From positions 1-32,123 of the forward strand of contig JAJBUK010000044.1 in the NCBI GenBank assembly GCA_020860385.1: a DNA stretch of 32,123 nt. Direction: 5' to 3'. The notes beneath the pieces are model-generated. The model did no database searches. It had not been told where the DNA came from and worked only from the letters and a program-made list of their open reading frames with translations. This document shows positions 24,571 through 31,833 of this stretch, one piece after another; within the stretch, counting starts at the first letter, position 1, and every line of letters begins with the position of its first letter. Source of the DNA: Clostridiales bacterium. GTDB lineage: Bacteria > Bacillota > Clostridia > Oscillospirales > Oscillospiraceae. The position numbers and the translations under genes are program-made.

Positions 24571-25334
24571 CACAGGAAGCACCCCCTGACCCAGCCTGAC
24601 AACATCAGCCCTGCCGCCACGCCGCAGGCGATGCAGACGCCGCCCATCAGGGCGTCCAGCATATGCGTGACCCCTGCCAGATAGTCCCCGTTGAAGAACT
24701 CCCGGATGGCATTGGTGAAGGACACCCCCTGCACCAGGGGCATCAGGCAGCCGATGACGATGTAATCCCGCCCCAGGACAGGCAGGAACCAGGCCAGCAG
24801 GTCCGCGCACACAGTAATCAGCAACCCGCCGCCCATGCCGGACAGCCCCCGCCGCAGGTGGGGCCCCACGAACAGCAGGAAGTATTGCAGCGCCACGCCG
24901 ATGGGGATGGCGGCCAGGGCGTCCCGCCAGGAGCCGCCGAACAAGAAGGCGAAGGCCCCGCTGCCGATGGCGCAGGCGCACACCTGGAGCAGCGTCCGCT
25001 CTGCGGGGATGTCCAGGGACTCTACCCGCCGCAGCGCCTCCTCCGGCGTCATGGTTCCGGCCTCGATGGCCCGGGAGATTTGGTTTACCTCATGGATATA
25101 GCCCAGATGTACGCTGCCCAGGGGGACGTGGCGCACCAGGCAGCCCTCGTCCTCCCGTCCCTCGTGGACGGTGGCAAAGATGCCGTTGGCTACCACATAG
25201 ACGTTGCCGTCCTCTACGCCGCAGGCGCGCATGATGCGGAGCATGGTCTCCTGCACCCGGTAAATCTCCGCGCCGCTTTGCAGCAGGATTTTGCCGGACA
25301 GCCCAGCAAGGTCTAACACGGCTCTGCTATCCAT
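24570..25334 (-). CDS. Threonine/serine exporter, N-terminal half (ThrE/YjjP-like, DUF1212)
   Basis: A 254-residue protein. A soluble N-terminal region (LQSGAEIYRVQETMLRIM, YVVANGIFATV) is the DUF1212 hallmark and precedes about five membrane helices. I chose ATG 25334 (MDSRAVLDLAGLSGKI), preceded by a GAGAGAG stretch, over a longer frame that starts at 25403. Together with the next gene it should form an exporter of small amino acids or related acids; the exact substrate is inferred from family. Confidence 0.88.
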   Translation of the reverse strand: MDSRAVLDLAGLSGKILLQSGAEIYRVQETMLRIMRACGVEDGNVYVVANGIFATVHEGREDEGCLVRHVPLGSVHLGYIHEVNQISRAIEAGTMTPEEALRRVESLDIPAERTLLQVCACAIGSGAFAFLFGGSWRDALAAIPIGVALQYFLLFVGPHLRRGLSGMGGGLLITVCADLLAWFLPVLGRDYIVIGCLMPLVQGVSFTNAIREFFNGDYLAGVTHMLDALMGGVCIACGVAAGLMLSGWVRGCFL

Positions 25335-25453
25335 CTCTCTCACGTTCTTTCTGCATGGTCTCCCTCCGGCCCGCCGGGGGCATATCCGCGCCGGGGCGGG
25401 CATAGGATGTCCCAGCGGGACTTCCCGCAGGTCTGGGAAAGAGGGGCGGCTCA

Positions 25454-26086
25454 GTGGCGGTAAAACAACAGGGCAGGCGGGCGCTGCGGGTCTGGCGTCT
25501 GCCGAAGCAAGGGCTGGCGGAGCCGACCCTGGTGCTGGGGTGCGCCTTCCTGGTGGGGGTGCTGTCCGGCTGCTTCGCCGCCTACCGCATGGACGGGGAG
25601 GGCCGGGCCGCCCTGGAAGCCTACCTGACCGGCTATACCGGGGTGTTGCAGACCCGAACCGGCGGCTCCGGCTGGGGCAGCCTGCTGTGGCGGGCCGTTC
25701 GGCTGCCTGCCGCCGCCGCGCTGCTGGGGCTGTGCCCCCTGGGCTTCCCCGCGCTGCCCCTGGTGGTGGGGGTGCGGGGGTTCCTGTTTTCCTTCGTGGT
25801 GTCCGCCTGCGGCAGTTGTGCCGGGCCAGAGGGGGTGCTGGCGGCGCTGCTGCTCTTCGGGCTGGCGCAGTCCGTCTCCACCGCCGCGCTGCTGTTCATC
25901 GCCATCCCCGGCTGGGGAAACGCCCGGAATCTGGCCCTGGCCCGCAGCAGCAGGCGGGCCGGGTTCCCCGTCAGGGGCTACCTGGTCTGGTGCGGCCTGT
26001 GTCTGGCCGGGGCGCTGGCGGGCACCGCCCTGTGCCATCTGTTGAGCCAGGCCACGGTGGCGTTCACTGTCAGTCTGCTGGGCTGA
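25454..26086 (+). CDS. spoIIM: Stage II sporulation protein M-like membrane protein
   Basis: A 210-residue protein with a GTG start at 25454, eight bases after GAGGGG. Five hydrophobic segments are visible (LGCAFLVGVLSGCFAAY, LPAAAALLGLCPLGFPAL, VRGFLFSFVVSACGS, LAALLLFGLAQSVSTAALL, LVWCGLCLAGALAGTALC). The length, the early GVLSG...A segment and the central RGFLFSF are as in SpoIIM, part of the engulfment machinery. I cannot exclude another small membrane family. Its last 17 bases overlap the end of trmO on the other strand. Confidence 0.6.
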   Translation: MAVKQQGRRALRVWRLPKQGLAEPTLVLGCAFLVGVLSGCFAAYRMDGEGRAALEAYLTGYTGVLQTRTGGSGWGSLLWRAVRLPAAAALLGLCPLGFPALPLVVGVRGFLFSFVVSACGSCAGPEGVLAALLLFGLAQSVSTAALLFIAIPGWGNARNLALARSSRRAGFPVRGYLVWCGLCLAGALAGTALCHLLSQATVAFTVSLLG

Positions 26087-26765
26087 CCTCCCGCACGGTC
26101 AGCACCCCGTCCGCCACGGTGAAGCGCACCTCGTACCCGGCGAAGGTGAAGCCGTACACCCGCGCCCCGTCCTTCTGGTAGGAGGGCCGGGGGTCCTGGG
26201 CCAGCACACCCACCAGCGCCTCCCGCTTCTCCGGGGGAATCTGCTCCAGAAGCTCCGGCGGGAAGTCCACCGTCAGTTCCCGCGCCCAGGGCTGGGCCGC
26301 GAAGCCCCCCACCGCGTCGGGCTGGCAGTCGGCATAGGGCAGGTAGGGCTTGATGTCAAAAATGGGGGTGCCGTCCATCAGGTCGGCCCCGGAGACGTAC
26401 AGCACCGGCCCCTCCGGAGTATCCGGCTCCACCCGCTCCAGCCGGACGCAGGACAGGCCGATGGCGTTGGGCCGGAAAGGGGAGCGGGTGGCGAAGACCC
26501 CCATCCGCGTGTTGCCCCCCAGCCGGGGCGGCCGCACCGTGGGGGACCAATCCCCCCGCACCGCCTGGGAGAACTGCCAAATCAGCCAGATGTGGGAGAA
26601 CCCCTCCAGCCCCCGGACGGCCTCCGGCACCCGGTACTCCGGGGCAAAGACGATGCGCCCCTGTAGGGCGGGCACCAGCCCGCTCTGCCGGGGGACGCCG
26701 AACTTGGTGGCAAAGTCGGTGTGAATATGGGCGATGATGTGCATGGCGGCGGTTGGCTCCGGCAT
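26070..26765 (-). CDS. trmO: tRNA (N6-threonylcarbamoyladenosine-37) methyltransferase TrmO (TsaA-like)
   Basis: A 231-residue SAM-dependent enzyme that N6-methylates t6A37 of tRNAs that read ACY. The motifs GLEGFSHIWLIWQF, FATRSPFRPNAIGLS, and IFDIKPYLPYAD are diagnostic of the TrmO/TsaA family. ATG 26765 is eight bases after AAGGAG. The C-terminal extension after ~residue 170 is also typical. It has its own promoter at 26805-26833 and converges on the spoIIM-like gene. Confidence 0.93.
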   Translation of the reverse strand: MPEPTAAMHIIAHIHTDFATKFGVPRQSGLVPALQGRIVFAPEYRVPEAVRGLEGFSHIWLIWQFSQAVRGDWSPTVRPPRLGGNTRMGVFATRSPFRPNAIGLSCVRLERVEPDTPEGPVLYVSGADLMDGTPIFDIKPYLPYADCQPDAVGGFAAQPWARELTVDFPPELLEQIPPEKREALVGVLAQDPRPSYQKDGARVYGFTFAGYEVRFTVADGVLTVREVSPAD

Positions 26766-26804
26766 GGGGAACGCTCCTTTCTCCCTTTGTGTGTCTGTTG
26801 CTTC

Positions 26805-26833
26805 ATCATACCACCGGCAGGGGGATTTTTCAA
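26805..26833 (-). promoter_or_regulatory. trmO promoter
   Basis: On the minus strand: TTGAAA (26833-26828), 17-bp spacer, TATGAT (26810-26805), about 40 bp before the start codon. Confidence 0.75.
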
Positions 26834-26998
26834 TCACTGTTTGCCTTGCGGCGGCGGCCAGACGCCAGGGCCTCCAATGCAAATATGCAGAATCAGACAA
26901 CGGCGCTCTGTCTATATTCAAGAAGCAAGGAAATACGGGCAATTTTATGCTGTTATGAACCTTGTAAGGCGGAAAGAAAAGCCCTATCATCATTATCA

Positions 26999-27045
26999 AG
27001 CAAGGAAGCCTTGCATAAAACGCAGCGAAGCGTCCTTGCTTTTTT
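26999..27045 (+). terminator. Terminator-like hairpin without an upstream gene
   Basis: AGCAAGGA (26999-27006) pairs with TCCTTGCT (27033-27040), with an inner hairpin between them, followed by TTTTT. The nearest upstream coding region on this strand is about 900 bp away, so it may end a short RNA or be left over. The stretch 26834-27170 has no other gene I can support. Confidence 0.55.
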
Positions 27046-27065
27046 GTTCCCCTGCACACAAAGCG

Positions 27066-27103
27066 CCCCTCCAGCGGCTGGGGGAAGGATGCCGTTGGAG
27101 GGG
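27066..27103 (-). terminator. GC-rich hairpin downstream of the small ORF
   Basis: CCCCTCCAGCGGC (27066-27078) pairs with GCCGTTGGAGGGG (27091-27103) with one wobble. It lies about 70 bp after the stop of the 25-codon ORF on the minus strand; only a weak T stretch follows, so termination is possible but unproven. Confidence 0.4.
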
Positions 27104-27171
27104 TGTAGAGGTAGGAGATTGTTAGGTTTGTATGCGCTTACGCATCGGTGCGATTGCCATTCAGCGCTGCC

Positions 27172-27249
27172 TCACCTTGCACAGGTGACAGCAAAGCTGG
27201 CATAGTACAGGCTCAGGAACTCTCTTACGGCTTCGAAAAACTTCTTCAT
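27172..27249 (-). CDS. 25-residue small protein divergent from the LysR gene
   Basis: A short ORF starting MKKFFEAVREFLSLYYASF and ending in VTCAR. It has a near-perfect ribosome site (AAAGGAGG, eight bases before ATG 27249) and a good promoter at 27309-27336. The first 15 residues would form an amphipathic helix. I recognise no family. The context is the divergent-gene arrangement in which LysR regulators control a neighbour, so this may be the target or a leader peptide for a longer transcript. No larger ORF follows before trmO's promoter. Confidence 0.55.
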   Translation of the reverse strand: MKKFFEAVREFLSLYYASFAVTCAR

Positions 27250-27302
27250 GATGATTGCCTCCTTTGATGCAGGTGTGGGTTGAATGGTTGCTTCCTTTGA
27301 TG
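27249..27302. repeat. Two imperfect 21-22 bp direct repeats in the LysR/small-ORF spacer
   Basis: TGATGATTGCCTCCTTTGATG (27249-27269) and TGAATGGTTGCTTCCTTTGATG, 27281-27302, are 32 bp apart. On the minus strand each contains an AAAGGA(A/G)GC ribosome-site-like core; only the second in that direction is followed by ATG. They could be regulator half-sites or a small duplication. Confidence 0.55.
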
Positions 27303-27308
27303 ATTGTA

Positions 27309-27336
27309 TTATACCGCCTTGACAGCGGCTTGTAAA
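27309..27336 (-). promoter_or_regulatory. Promoter of the 25-residue ORF
   Basis: On the minus strand: TTTACA (27336-27331), 17-bp spacer, TATAAT (27313-27308). It overlaps the LysR promoter face to face. Confidence 0.72.
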
Positions 27337-27347
27337 ATACATATAAT
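27319..27347 (+). promoter_or_regulatory. Promoter of the LysR gene
   Basis: TTGACA (27319-27324), 17-bp spacer, TATAAT (27342-27347); perfect sigma-A consensus, overlapping the divergent promoter, so the two cannot easily fire together. Confidence 0.85.
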
Positions 27348-27393
27348 AAAACCATCACCATACCTTTTAAGTATCACACAAGGAGGGGAGTTT

Positions 27394-28290
27394 ATGGAGC
27401 TACGACACATTCGGTATTTTCTGGCCGTGGCGGAGGAGATGAGCTTCACCAGGGCTGCGGAAAAGCTGTGCATTGCCCAGCCGCCGCTGAGCCGCCAAAT
27501 CAGGGACCTGGAGGAGGAGCTGGGGGTGCAGCTGTTCCTCCGCAAGCCCCATGCCCTCCAGCTGACGGATGAGGGGCAGGTGTTCCGGCAGTACGCCGTC
27601 CGGGTGCTGGACTTGGTGCGGCGGTCTGAGGAGGATGTCCGGGAGATGCAGACCGGGCTTCACGGCGTGATTTACCTGGCCACGGTGGAGGGGCACGCCC
27701 CCAAGCTGTTTTCCCAGTGGATTGCCGGATTCCAAAAGGAGAACCCCCATGTCACCTATAACCTCTGGAACGGCAACTCTGACGACGTGCTGAACCGGCT
27801 GATGAAGGGACTTTGCGAGCTGGCTATCATCATGGAGCCCCACAACGCGGAGGGGGTCTACTCCGTTCCCGTCTACAAGGAGCCGTGGATCGCCATGATT
27901 CCGGACGCCTGTCCCCTGGCCCGGGAGCCGGGGGATACGGTGGACTTTCAGCGGCTCACAGAGTATGATTTAATTATCCCCTCCCGGGAATCCCGTTTGC
28001 AGGAAATCACAGACTGGGTCTCCTCCCCGGAGAAGAAGCTGAAGGTTCGGTGCCGGATGTCCCATATGCTCAACGCCTATGAGCTGACCCGGCAGAACGT
28101 GGGCATCACCCTTTACCCCGCCTCCGCCAACATCGGGACGGACGCCTCCGTGTGCATCAAGCGGCTGGTGAATCCGGCCGTGACCGCCTCTTACGTCCTC
28201 ATCTGGGATAAAAACCGCCAGCTTTCTCACGCGGCGGAGGCGTTTTTGCGGTATATTCAGGCCCAGTATGCGGAGATTCCTTTTCCCTGA
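27394..28290 (+). CDS. LysR-family transcriptional regulator
   Basis: A 298-residue regulator. The winged helix-turn-helix is at residues 1-60 (MELRHIRYFLAVAEEMSFT, then AAEKLCIAQPPLSRQIRDLE). A periplasmic-binding-like effector domain follows from about residue 90. The ATG lies just after AAGGAGGGGAG. The effector cannot be inferred. It is divergent from the 25-residue ORF; LysR proteins often control a divergent gene and themselves through shared sites. Confidence 0.95.
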   Translation: MELRHIRYFLAVAEEMSFTRAAEKLCIAQPPLSRQIRDLEEELGVQLFLRKPHALQLTDEGQVFRQYAVRVLDLVRRSEEDVREMQTGLHGVIYLATVEGHAPKLFSQWIAGFQKENPHVTYNLWNGNSDDVLNRLMKGLCELAIIMEPHNAEGVYSVPVYKEPWIAMIPDACPLAREPGDTVDFQRLTEYDLIIPSRESRLQEITDWVSSPEKKLKVRCRMSHMLNAYELTRQNVGITLYPASANIGTDASVCIKRLVNPAVTASYVLIWDKNRQLSHAAEAFLRYIQAQYAEIPFP

Positions 28291-28484
28291 GAGATGCCTC
28301 GGATAGATGGGAGGCCGGCAACTGTGCTATGGCACTGCTGCGTGCGGCGGTGAAAAGACGGGCTGCTATCAAAGCCGTGCGTTTGGAAAACAAACAAGCC
28401 CGGAAGCGGCTCAGGCTTTCAGCGTCATTTCGAGGCGGAGATCGACTTCAATACCTCCTTTGACGAGGTTGAGGCAACAAAAAA

Positions 28485-28682
28485 GTTTCTGGGAACTGCC
28501 ATTCTAGGGAACCTCTGAACAAATGCACTTCGGCGCCTTGCGGTAAATTTCCGCCATAAATGCGTTGCAAAATCTTGAAATCCGTCAGGATTCCTGCGCT
28601 TTTGCGCCTTTTTCTGACGCAAATTTCCTCGCAATTCGCTCTCGTTCATTTATTCAGTGGTTCCCTAGCAGTTCCCAGAAAC
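28485..28682. mobile_element. MITE-like palindromic element next to ssrA
   Basis: A ~165-bp palindrome with 22-bp terminal inverted repeats (28504-28525 and 28647-28668, 20 of 22 matching, CTAGGGAACCWCTGAAYAAATG). Interior arms also pair in part, and the centre is near 28585. If the ends are GGGAACC, each is flanked by TA, as for elements that duplicate TA targets. An outer 14-bp perfect inverted repeat (28485-28498 and 28669-28682, GTTTCTGGGAACTG) frames it. It codes for nothing and begins 5 bp past the tmRNA 3' end. Sequence between 28291 and 28484 is non-coding or a gene remnant. Confidence 0.65.
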
Positions 28683-28687
28683 ATACA

Positions 28688-29069
28688 TGGTGGAGATGAG
28701 GGGAGTCGAACCCCTGTCCGAAAATGCTTCCTCTGGACTTTCTTCGGGCGCAGTCGCTTATTTAAATTCCCTCACCGAATCGTGAACCGACACACTAGAC
28801 GGCTTGGTAGCTTCATCTATGCATGGAGGCCGCAAAGCTTAAGCCCCTCACGTTCGCCACTAAAAGGCATCACCCAGCCCGGTTCGTGGCCCTCCCGGGA
28901 TCGGCGTCCGCGCACAGTGGGCGGAGGTCGCAGAGCCTAGTTAGGCCGCGACAGCAACGTAATTCTGATTATCGTTGTTCTTTAATTTATAGGTGCCCAT
29001 TGGTAAGCGGCTGGGCGCCGCTGCCCGCTTATCCAGCCTCAACATCCCCGTCGAAACCGGTACATCCCC
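28688..29069 (-). ncRNA. ssrA: Transfer-messenger RNA (tmRNA)
   Basis: The 5' end GGGGATG (29069) pairs with CATCTCC near the 3' end, which finishes in CCA (28688). The T-arm (GGGGTTCGACTCCCC) and the 5' GGTTTCGACGGGG are the universal tmRNA marks. The tag frame runs from about 28982 to the TAA at 28943-28941 and reads (A)KNNDNQNYVAVAA, a proteolysis tag with the AA end. Ribosome rescue on broken mRNAs needs it together with SmpB, encoded 600 bp upstream. The length of 382 bases is normal. No promoter of its own is clear. Confidence 0.96.
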
Positions 29070-29117
29070 ATATCGTCCGCAGGCACAGGGCCTGCGGAGA
29101 GAAAACAAATCAATTCC

Positions 29118-29639
29118 TCAGCACTTCTCCGGCTCAGGATAGTCCACGCCGAAGGTGTCTACCGTGACCTCCGCCATCTTCTGCACCTGACGGGGGCGGT
29201 CGCTCCAGTCGGTGCGGACGGAGGCGATTTGGTCCACCACGTCCATGCCCTCGATGACCTTGCCAAAGGCGGCGTATTCACCGTCCAGGTGGGGCGCGTC
29301 AGCGTGCATGATGAAGAACTGGCTGCCTGCGCTGTCCGGCACGGCGGTACGGGCCATGGACAGCACGCCGCGGCTGTGCTTCAAATCGTTCTGGAAGCCG
29401 TTGCTGGTGAACTCGCCCTTGATGCAGTAGCCGGGGCCGCCTACGCCGGTGCCCTTGGGGTCGCCGCCCTGGAGCATGAAGCCCGCAATGACCCGGTGGA
29501 AGATGATGCCGTTGTAAAAGCCCTTGTTCACCAGGGAGATGAAGTTGTTCACCGTATTGGGCGCCACCTCAGGGTACAGCTCCGCCTTGATGACGCCGCC
29601 GTTCTCCATCTTAATGGTGACGATTGGATTCTGACTCAT
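29118..29639 (-). CDS. Cyclophilin-type peptidyl-prolyl isomerase
   Basis: A 173-residue cytoplasmic cyclophilin that speeds cis-trans change at proline bonds. The motifs FHRVIAGFMLQGGDPKGTG and FFIMHADAPHLDG hold the active-site Arg, Phe and Gln region. No signal peptide. ATG 29639 is preceded by GAGGAGG. It lies 25 bp after smpB and is probably co-transcribed with it. The small prokaryotic form lacks some loops of the human enzyme. Confidence 0.95.
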   Translation of the reverse strand: MSQNPIVTIKMENGGVIKAELYPEVAPNTVNNFISLVNKGFYNGIIFHRVIAGFMLQGGDPKGTGVGGPGYCIKGEFTSNGFQNDLKHSRGVLSMARTAVPDSAGSQFFIMHADAPHLDGEYAAFGKVIEGMDVVDQIASVRTDWSDRPRQVQKMAEVTVDTFGVDYPEPEKC

Positions 29640-29664
29640 GGTTAAAACCTCCTCAATGTTGCCC

Positions 29665-30135
29665 TCAGCGGAAGTTGTGGGCCTTGATGGCCCGGTCCAT
29701 CTCCCGCTTCGTGTCCCGCTCCGCCATGGCGGCCCGTTTGTCGTACAGCTTTTTGCCCTTGGCGACCCCAATCTCCAGCTTTAGCCTGGAATTCTTGAAG
29801 TAAATGCTCAGGGGAATCAGCGCGTAGCCGTCCTGCTTCACCTGGGCGTAGAGCTTTACGATTTCCCGCCGATGGAGCAGCAGCTTCCGGGGGCGCATGG
29901 GGTCTTTGTTGAAAATGTTGCCCTGCTCGTAGGGGGAGACGTGCATCTGATAGACGTACATCTCGCCGTTCTTCACCTGGCAGAAGGAGTCCTTCAGGTT
30001 GACGTGACCGGCCCGGATGCTCTTCACTTCCGTACCGACCAGCTCGATGCCGGCTTCATAGGTCTCCAGAATGAAGTAATCATGGCGGGCCTTGCGGTTG
30101 GTCGCCACGATTTTGATGCCCTTCTTCTCCGGCAT
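29665..30135 (-). CDS. smpB: SsrA-binding protein SmpB
   Basis: A 156-residue OB-fold protein that carries tmRNA to stalled ribosomes. Family motifs: [49 protein letters not shown]. The basic C-terminal tail ([19 protein letters not shown]) enters the empty mRNA channel. ATG 30135 after GGAGGGAG. Its closeness to ssrA is common in Firmicutes. It has a good promoter at 30165-30193. Confidence 0.97.
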   Translation of the reverse strand: MPEKKGIKIVATNRKARHDYFILETYEAGIELVGTEVKSIRAGHVNLKDSFCQVKNGEMYVYQMHVSPYEQGNIFNKDPMRPRKLLLHRREIVKLYAQVKQDGYALIPLSIYFKNSRLKLEIGVAKGKKLYDKRAAMAERDTKREMDRAIKAHNFR

Positions 30136-30164
30136 GGAACTCCCTCCTCTCTCGGCGTTTTTAC

Positions 30165-30193
30165 ATTTTATCGCGTATGAGCGGCCTTGTCAA
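30165..30193 (-). promoter_or_regulatory. smpB promoter
   Basis: On the minus strand: TTGACA (30193-30188), 17-bp spacer, TAAAAT (30170-30165). Confidence 0.8.
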
Positions 30194-30450
30194 CGCTTTT
30201 TTGCCGTTTTTTGCAGGCAAGAGTGGAAAACCCGGCCACAGAGCTCCGGTTTGAAAAAGAATGCGCAGGAGGGGGGTGCGGCTGCGGGAGGCGGTCAAAC
30301 ATCAGCTTCGGCGCAGCCCGTTTCGGGACCGCTCTTGTTTTGACTTGCCGGACCATGCGCAAAGCAAATTTACGCAGCATAGTCCCGGTTTTCCGGATGG
30401 TTTGATTGGCGGCACGAAAATGGATTTCCATGTTTTTTCGGTTTTTCCTC
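30194..30450. other. Intergenic stretch with nothing recognised
   Basis: These ~255 bases lie between the divergent smpB and pheS promoters. I found no ORF with a ribosome site, no RNA motif and no clear repeat. Confidence 0.6.
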
Positions 30451-30479
30451 TTGCAAAACGGTTGCCGCTGTGCTATAAC
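30451..30479 (+). promoter_or_regulatory. Promoter of the pheST T-box transcript
   Basis: TTGCAA (30451-30456), 17-bp spacer, TATAAC (30474-30479). Transcription should start near 30486, at the first bases of the T-box. Confidence 0.78.
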
Positions 30480-30484
30480 TTAAA

Positions 30485-30727
30485 TCAACAGGCTGAGAAT
30501 GGGAAAATGGCGGAGCCTGTGCGCGGCAGAGAACCCTTGTCACCGGCTGAAAGCAGGGGTAGCGTACACCCGCCTGGTTCGCCCGGGAGCCGCTGTGGAG
30601 ACACAGCCGTTCGTCCGCGTTAAGGCGTCAAGCGGCCTGCAGGTTTTGCGGGCAATGCGGGTGGTACCGCGGAAGGGTTTGCCTTTCGTCCTGCTGTTGG
30701 CAGGATGGAGGGTTTCTTTTTTGCCCC
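30485..30727 (+). promoter_or_regulatory. T-box riboswitch (phenylalanine)
   Basis: The T-box bases GCGGGTGGTACCGCGG (30657-30672) are the invariant antiterminator sequence that pairs with the tRNA acceptor end. Upstream is a long Stem I with AGAGA and GGCTGAAAGC (AG-bulge and distal-loop features). A TTC at 30578-30580, just before GCCCGGGAGC, is the likely specifier codon for Phe. The competing terminator is a 13-bp stem with wobbles (30682-30694 with 30700-30712), then TTTCTTTTTT. Uncharged tRNA-Phe should prevent termination and switch on pheST. Confidence 0.92.
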
Positions 30728-30769
30728 GCCCGGCTGAATTTCTGTACTGAGGAGAGGAGTATTCCTGTT

Positions 30770-31816
30770 ATGATGAAGGAGCAACTGGCAAAAATCAAAG
30801 AGGACGCCCTGGCTGCCATCCACGCCGCCGGGCAGTCTGACGAGCTGGACGCCGTCCGGGTGAAATACCTGGGCAAAAAGGGCGAGCTCACCGCCGTCCT
30901 GAAGCAGATGGGCAAGCTGCCCAGCGAGGAGCGGCCCGTCATGGGTCAGATGGCCAACGAGGTCCGCGCCGCCCTGACCGACGCCATCACCGAGCAGAGC
31001 AAGGCCCTGGCCGATGTGGCGCTGAACCTGAAGCTGAAGGCGGAGACGGTGGACGTCACCATGCCCGGCCAGCGGCAGGCCGTGGGCCACAAGCACCCCA
31101 TCACCATGGTCATCGACGAGGTGACGGACGTATTCATCGGCATGGGCTTCCAGGTGGTGGAAGGGCCGGAGGTGGAGCTGGCCGCCTATAACTTCACCAA
31201 GCTGAACACCGAGGAGGGCCATCCCGGCCGCGAGTGGACGGACACCTTCTATATCACCCCCGGCGACGTAGACCCCAAGAATGACGCCGTCCTGCTGCGG
31301 AGCCAGACCTCCCCCATGCAGGTGCGCACCATGGAGACCCGGAAGCCCCCCATCCGCATCGTGGCCCCCGGCCGGGTGTACCGCAAGGACGAGGCCGACG
31401 CCACCCACTCCCCCATGTTCCACCAAATCGAGGGCATGGCCATTGACAAGGGCATCACCATGGCCGACCTGAAGGGCACCCTGAACGAGGTGGTCAAGAG
31501 CCTGTACGGCGAGGACGCCCAGACCCGGTTCCGCCCCCATCACTTCCCCTTCACTGAGCCCAGCTGCGAGGTGGACGTGCAGTGCTTCGAGTGCCACGGC
31601 AAGGGCTGCTCCGTCTGCAAGGGCGAGGGCTGGATCGAGGTGCTGGGCGCGGGCATGATTCATCCCAAGGTGCTGGAGGGCTGCGGCATCGACCCGGACG
31701 TCTACTCCGGCTGGGCCTTCGGCATGGGCGTGGAGCGCCTTGCCATGATGCGCTACGGCATCAACAATTTGAAGCTGTGCTTTGAGAACGACGTCCGCTT
31801 CCTGGAGCAGTTCTGA
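30770..31816 (+). CDS. pheS: Phenylalanyl-tRNA synthetase alpha subunit
   Basis: A 348-residue class II synthetase subunit with the catalytic core. An N-terminal coiled coil (residues 1-~90) binds tRNA. Motif 2 lies at APGRVYRKDEADATHSPMFH and motif 3 at GWAFGMGVERLAMM. A four-Cys insert (CFECHGKGCSVCKGEGW) is a probable zinc knuckle, known in many Firmicute PheS. Two ATG codons stand together at 30770; the ribosome site is GAGGAG. Controlled by the T-box leader. Confidence 0.97.
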   Translation: MMKEQLAKIKEDALAAIHAAGQSDELDAVRVKYLGKKGELTAVLKQMGKLPSEERPVMGQMANEVRAALTDAITEQSKALADVALNLKLKAETVDVTMPGQRQAVGHKHPITMVIDEVTDVFIGMGFQVVEGPEVELAAYNFTKLNTEEGHPGREWTDTFYITPGDVDPKNDAVLLRSQTSPMQVRTMETRKPPIRIVAPGRVYRKDEADATHSPMFHQIEGMAIDKGITMADLKGTLNEVVKSLYGEDAQTRFRPHHFPFTEPSCEVDVQCFECHGKGCSVCKGEGWIEVLGAGMIHPKVLEGCGIDPDVYSGWAFGMGVERLAMMRYGINNLKLCFENDVRFLEQF

Positions 31817-31833
31817 GAGAGGAGAGGAATACC

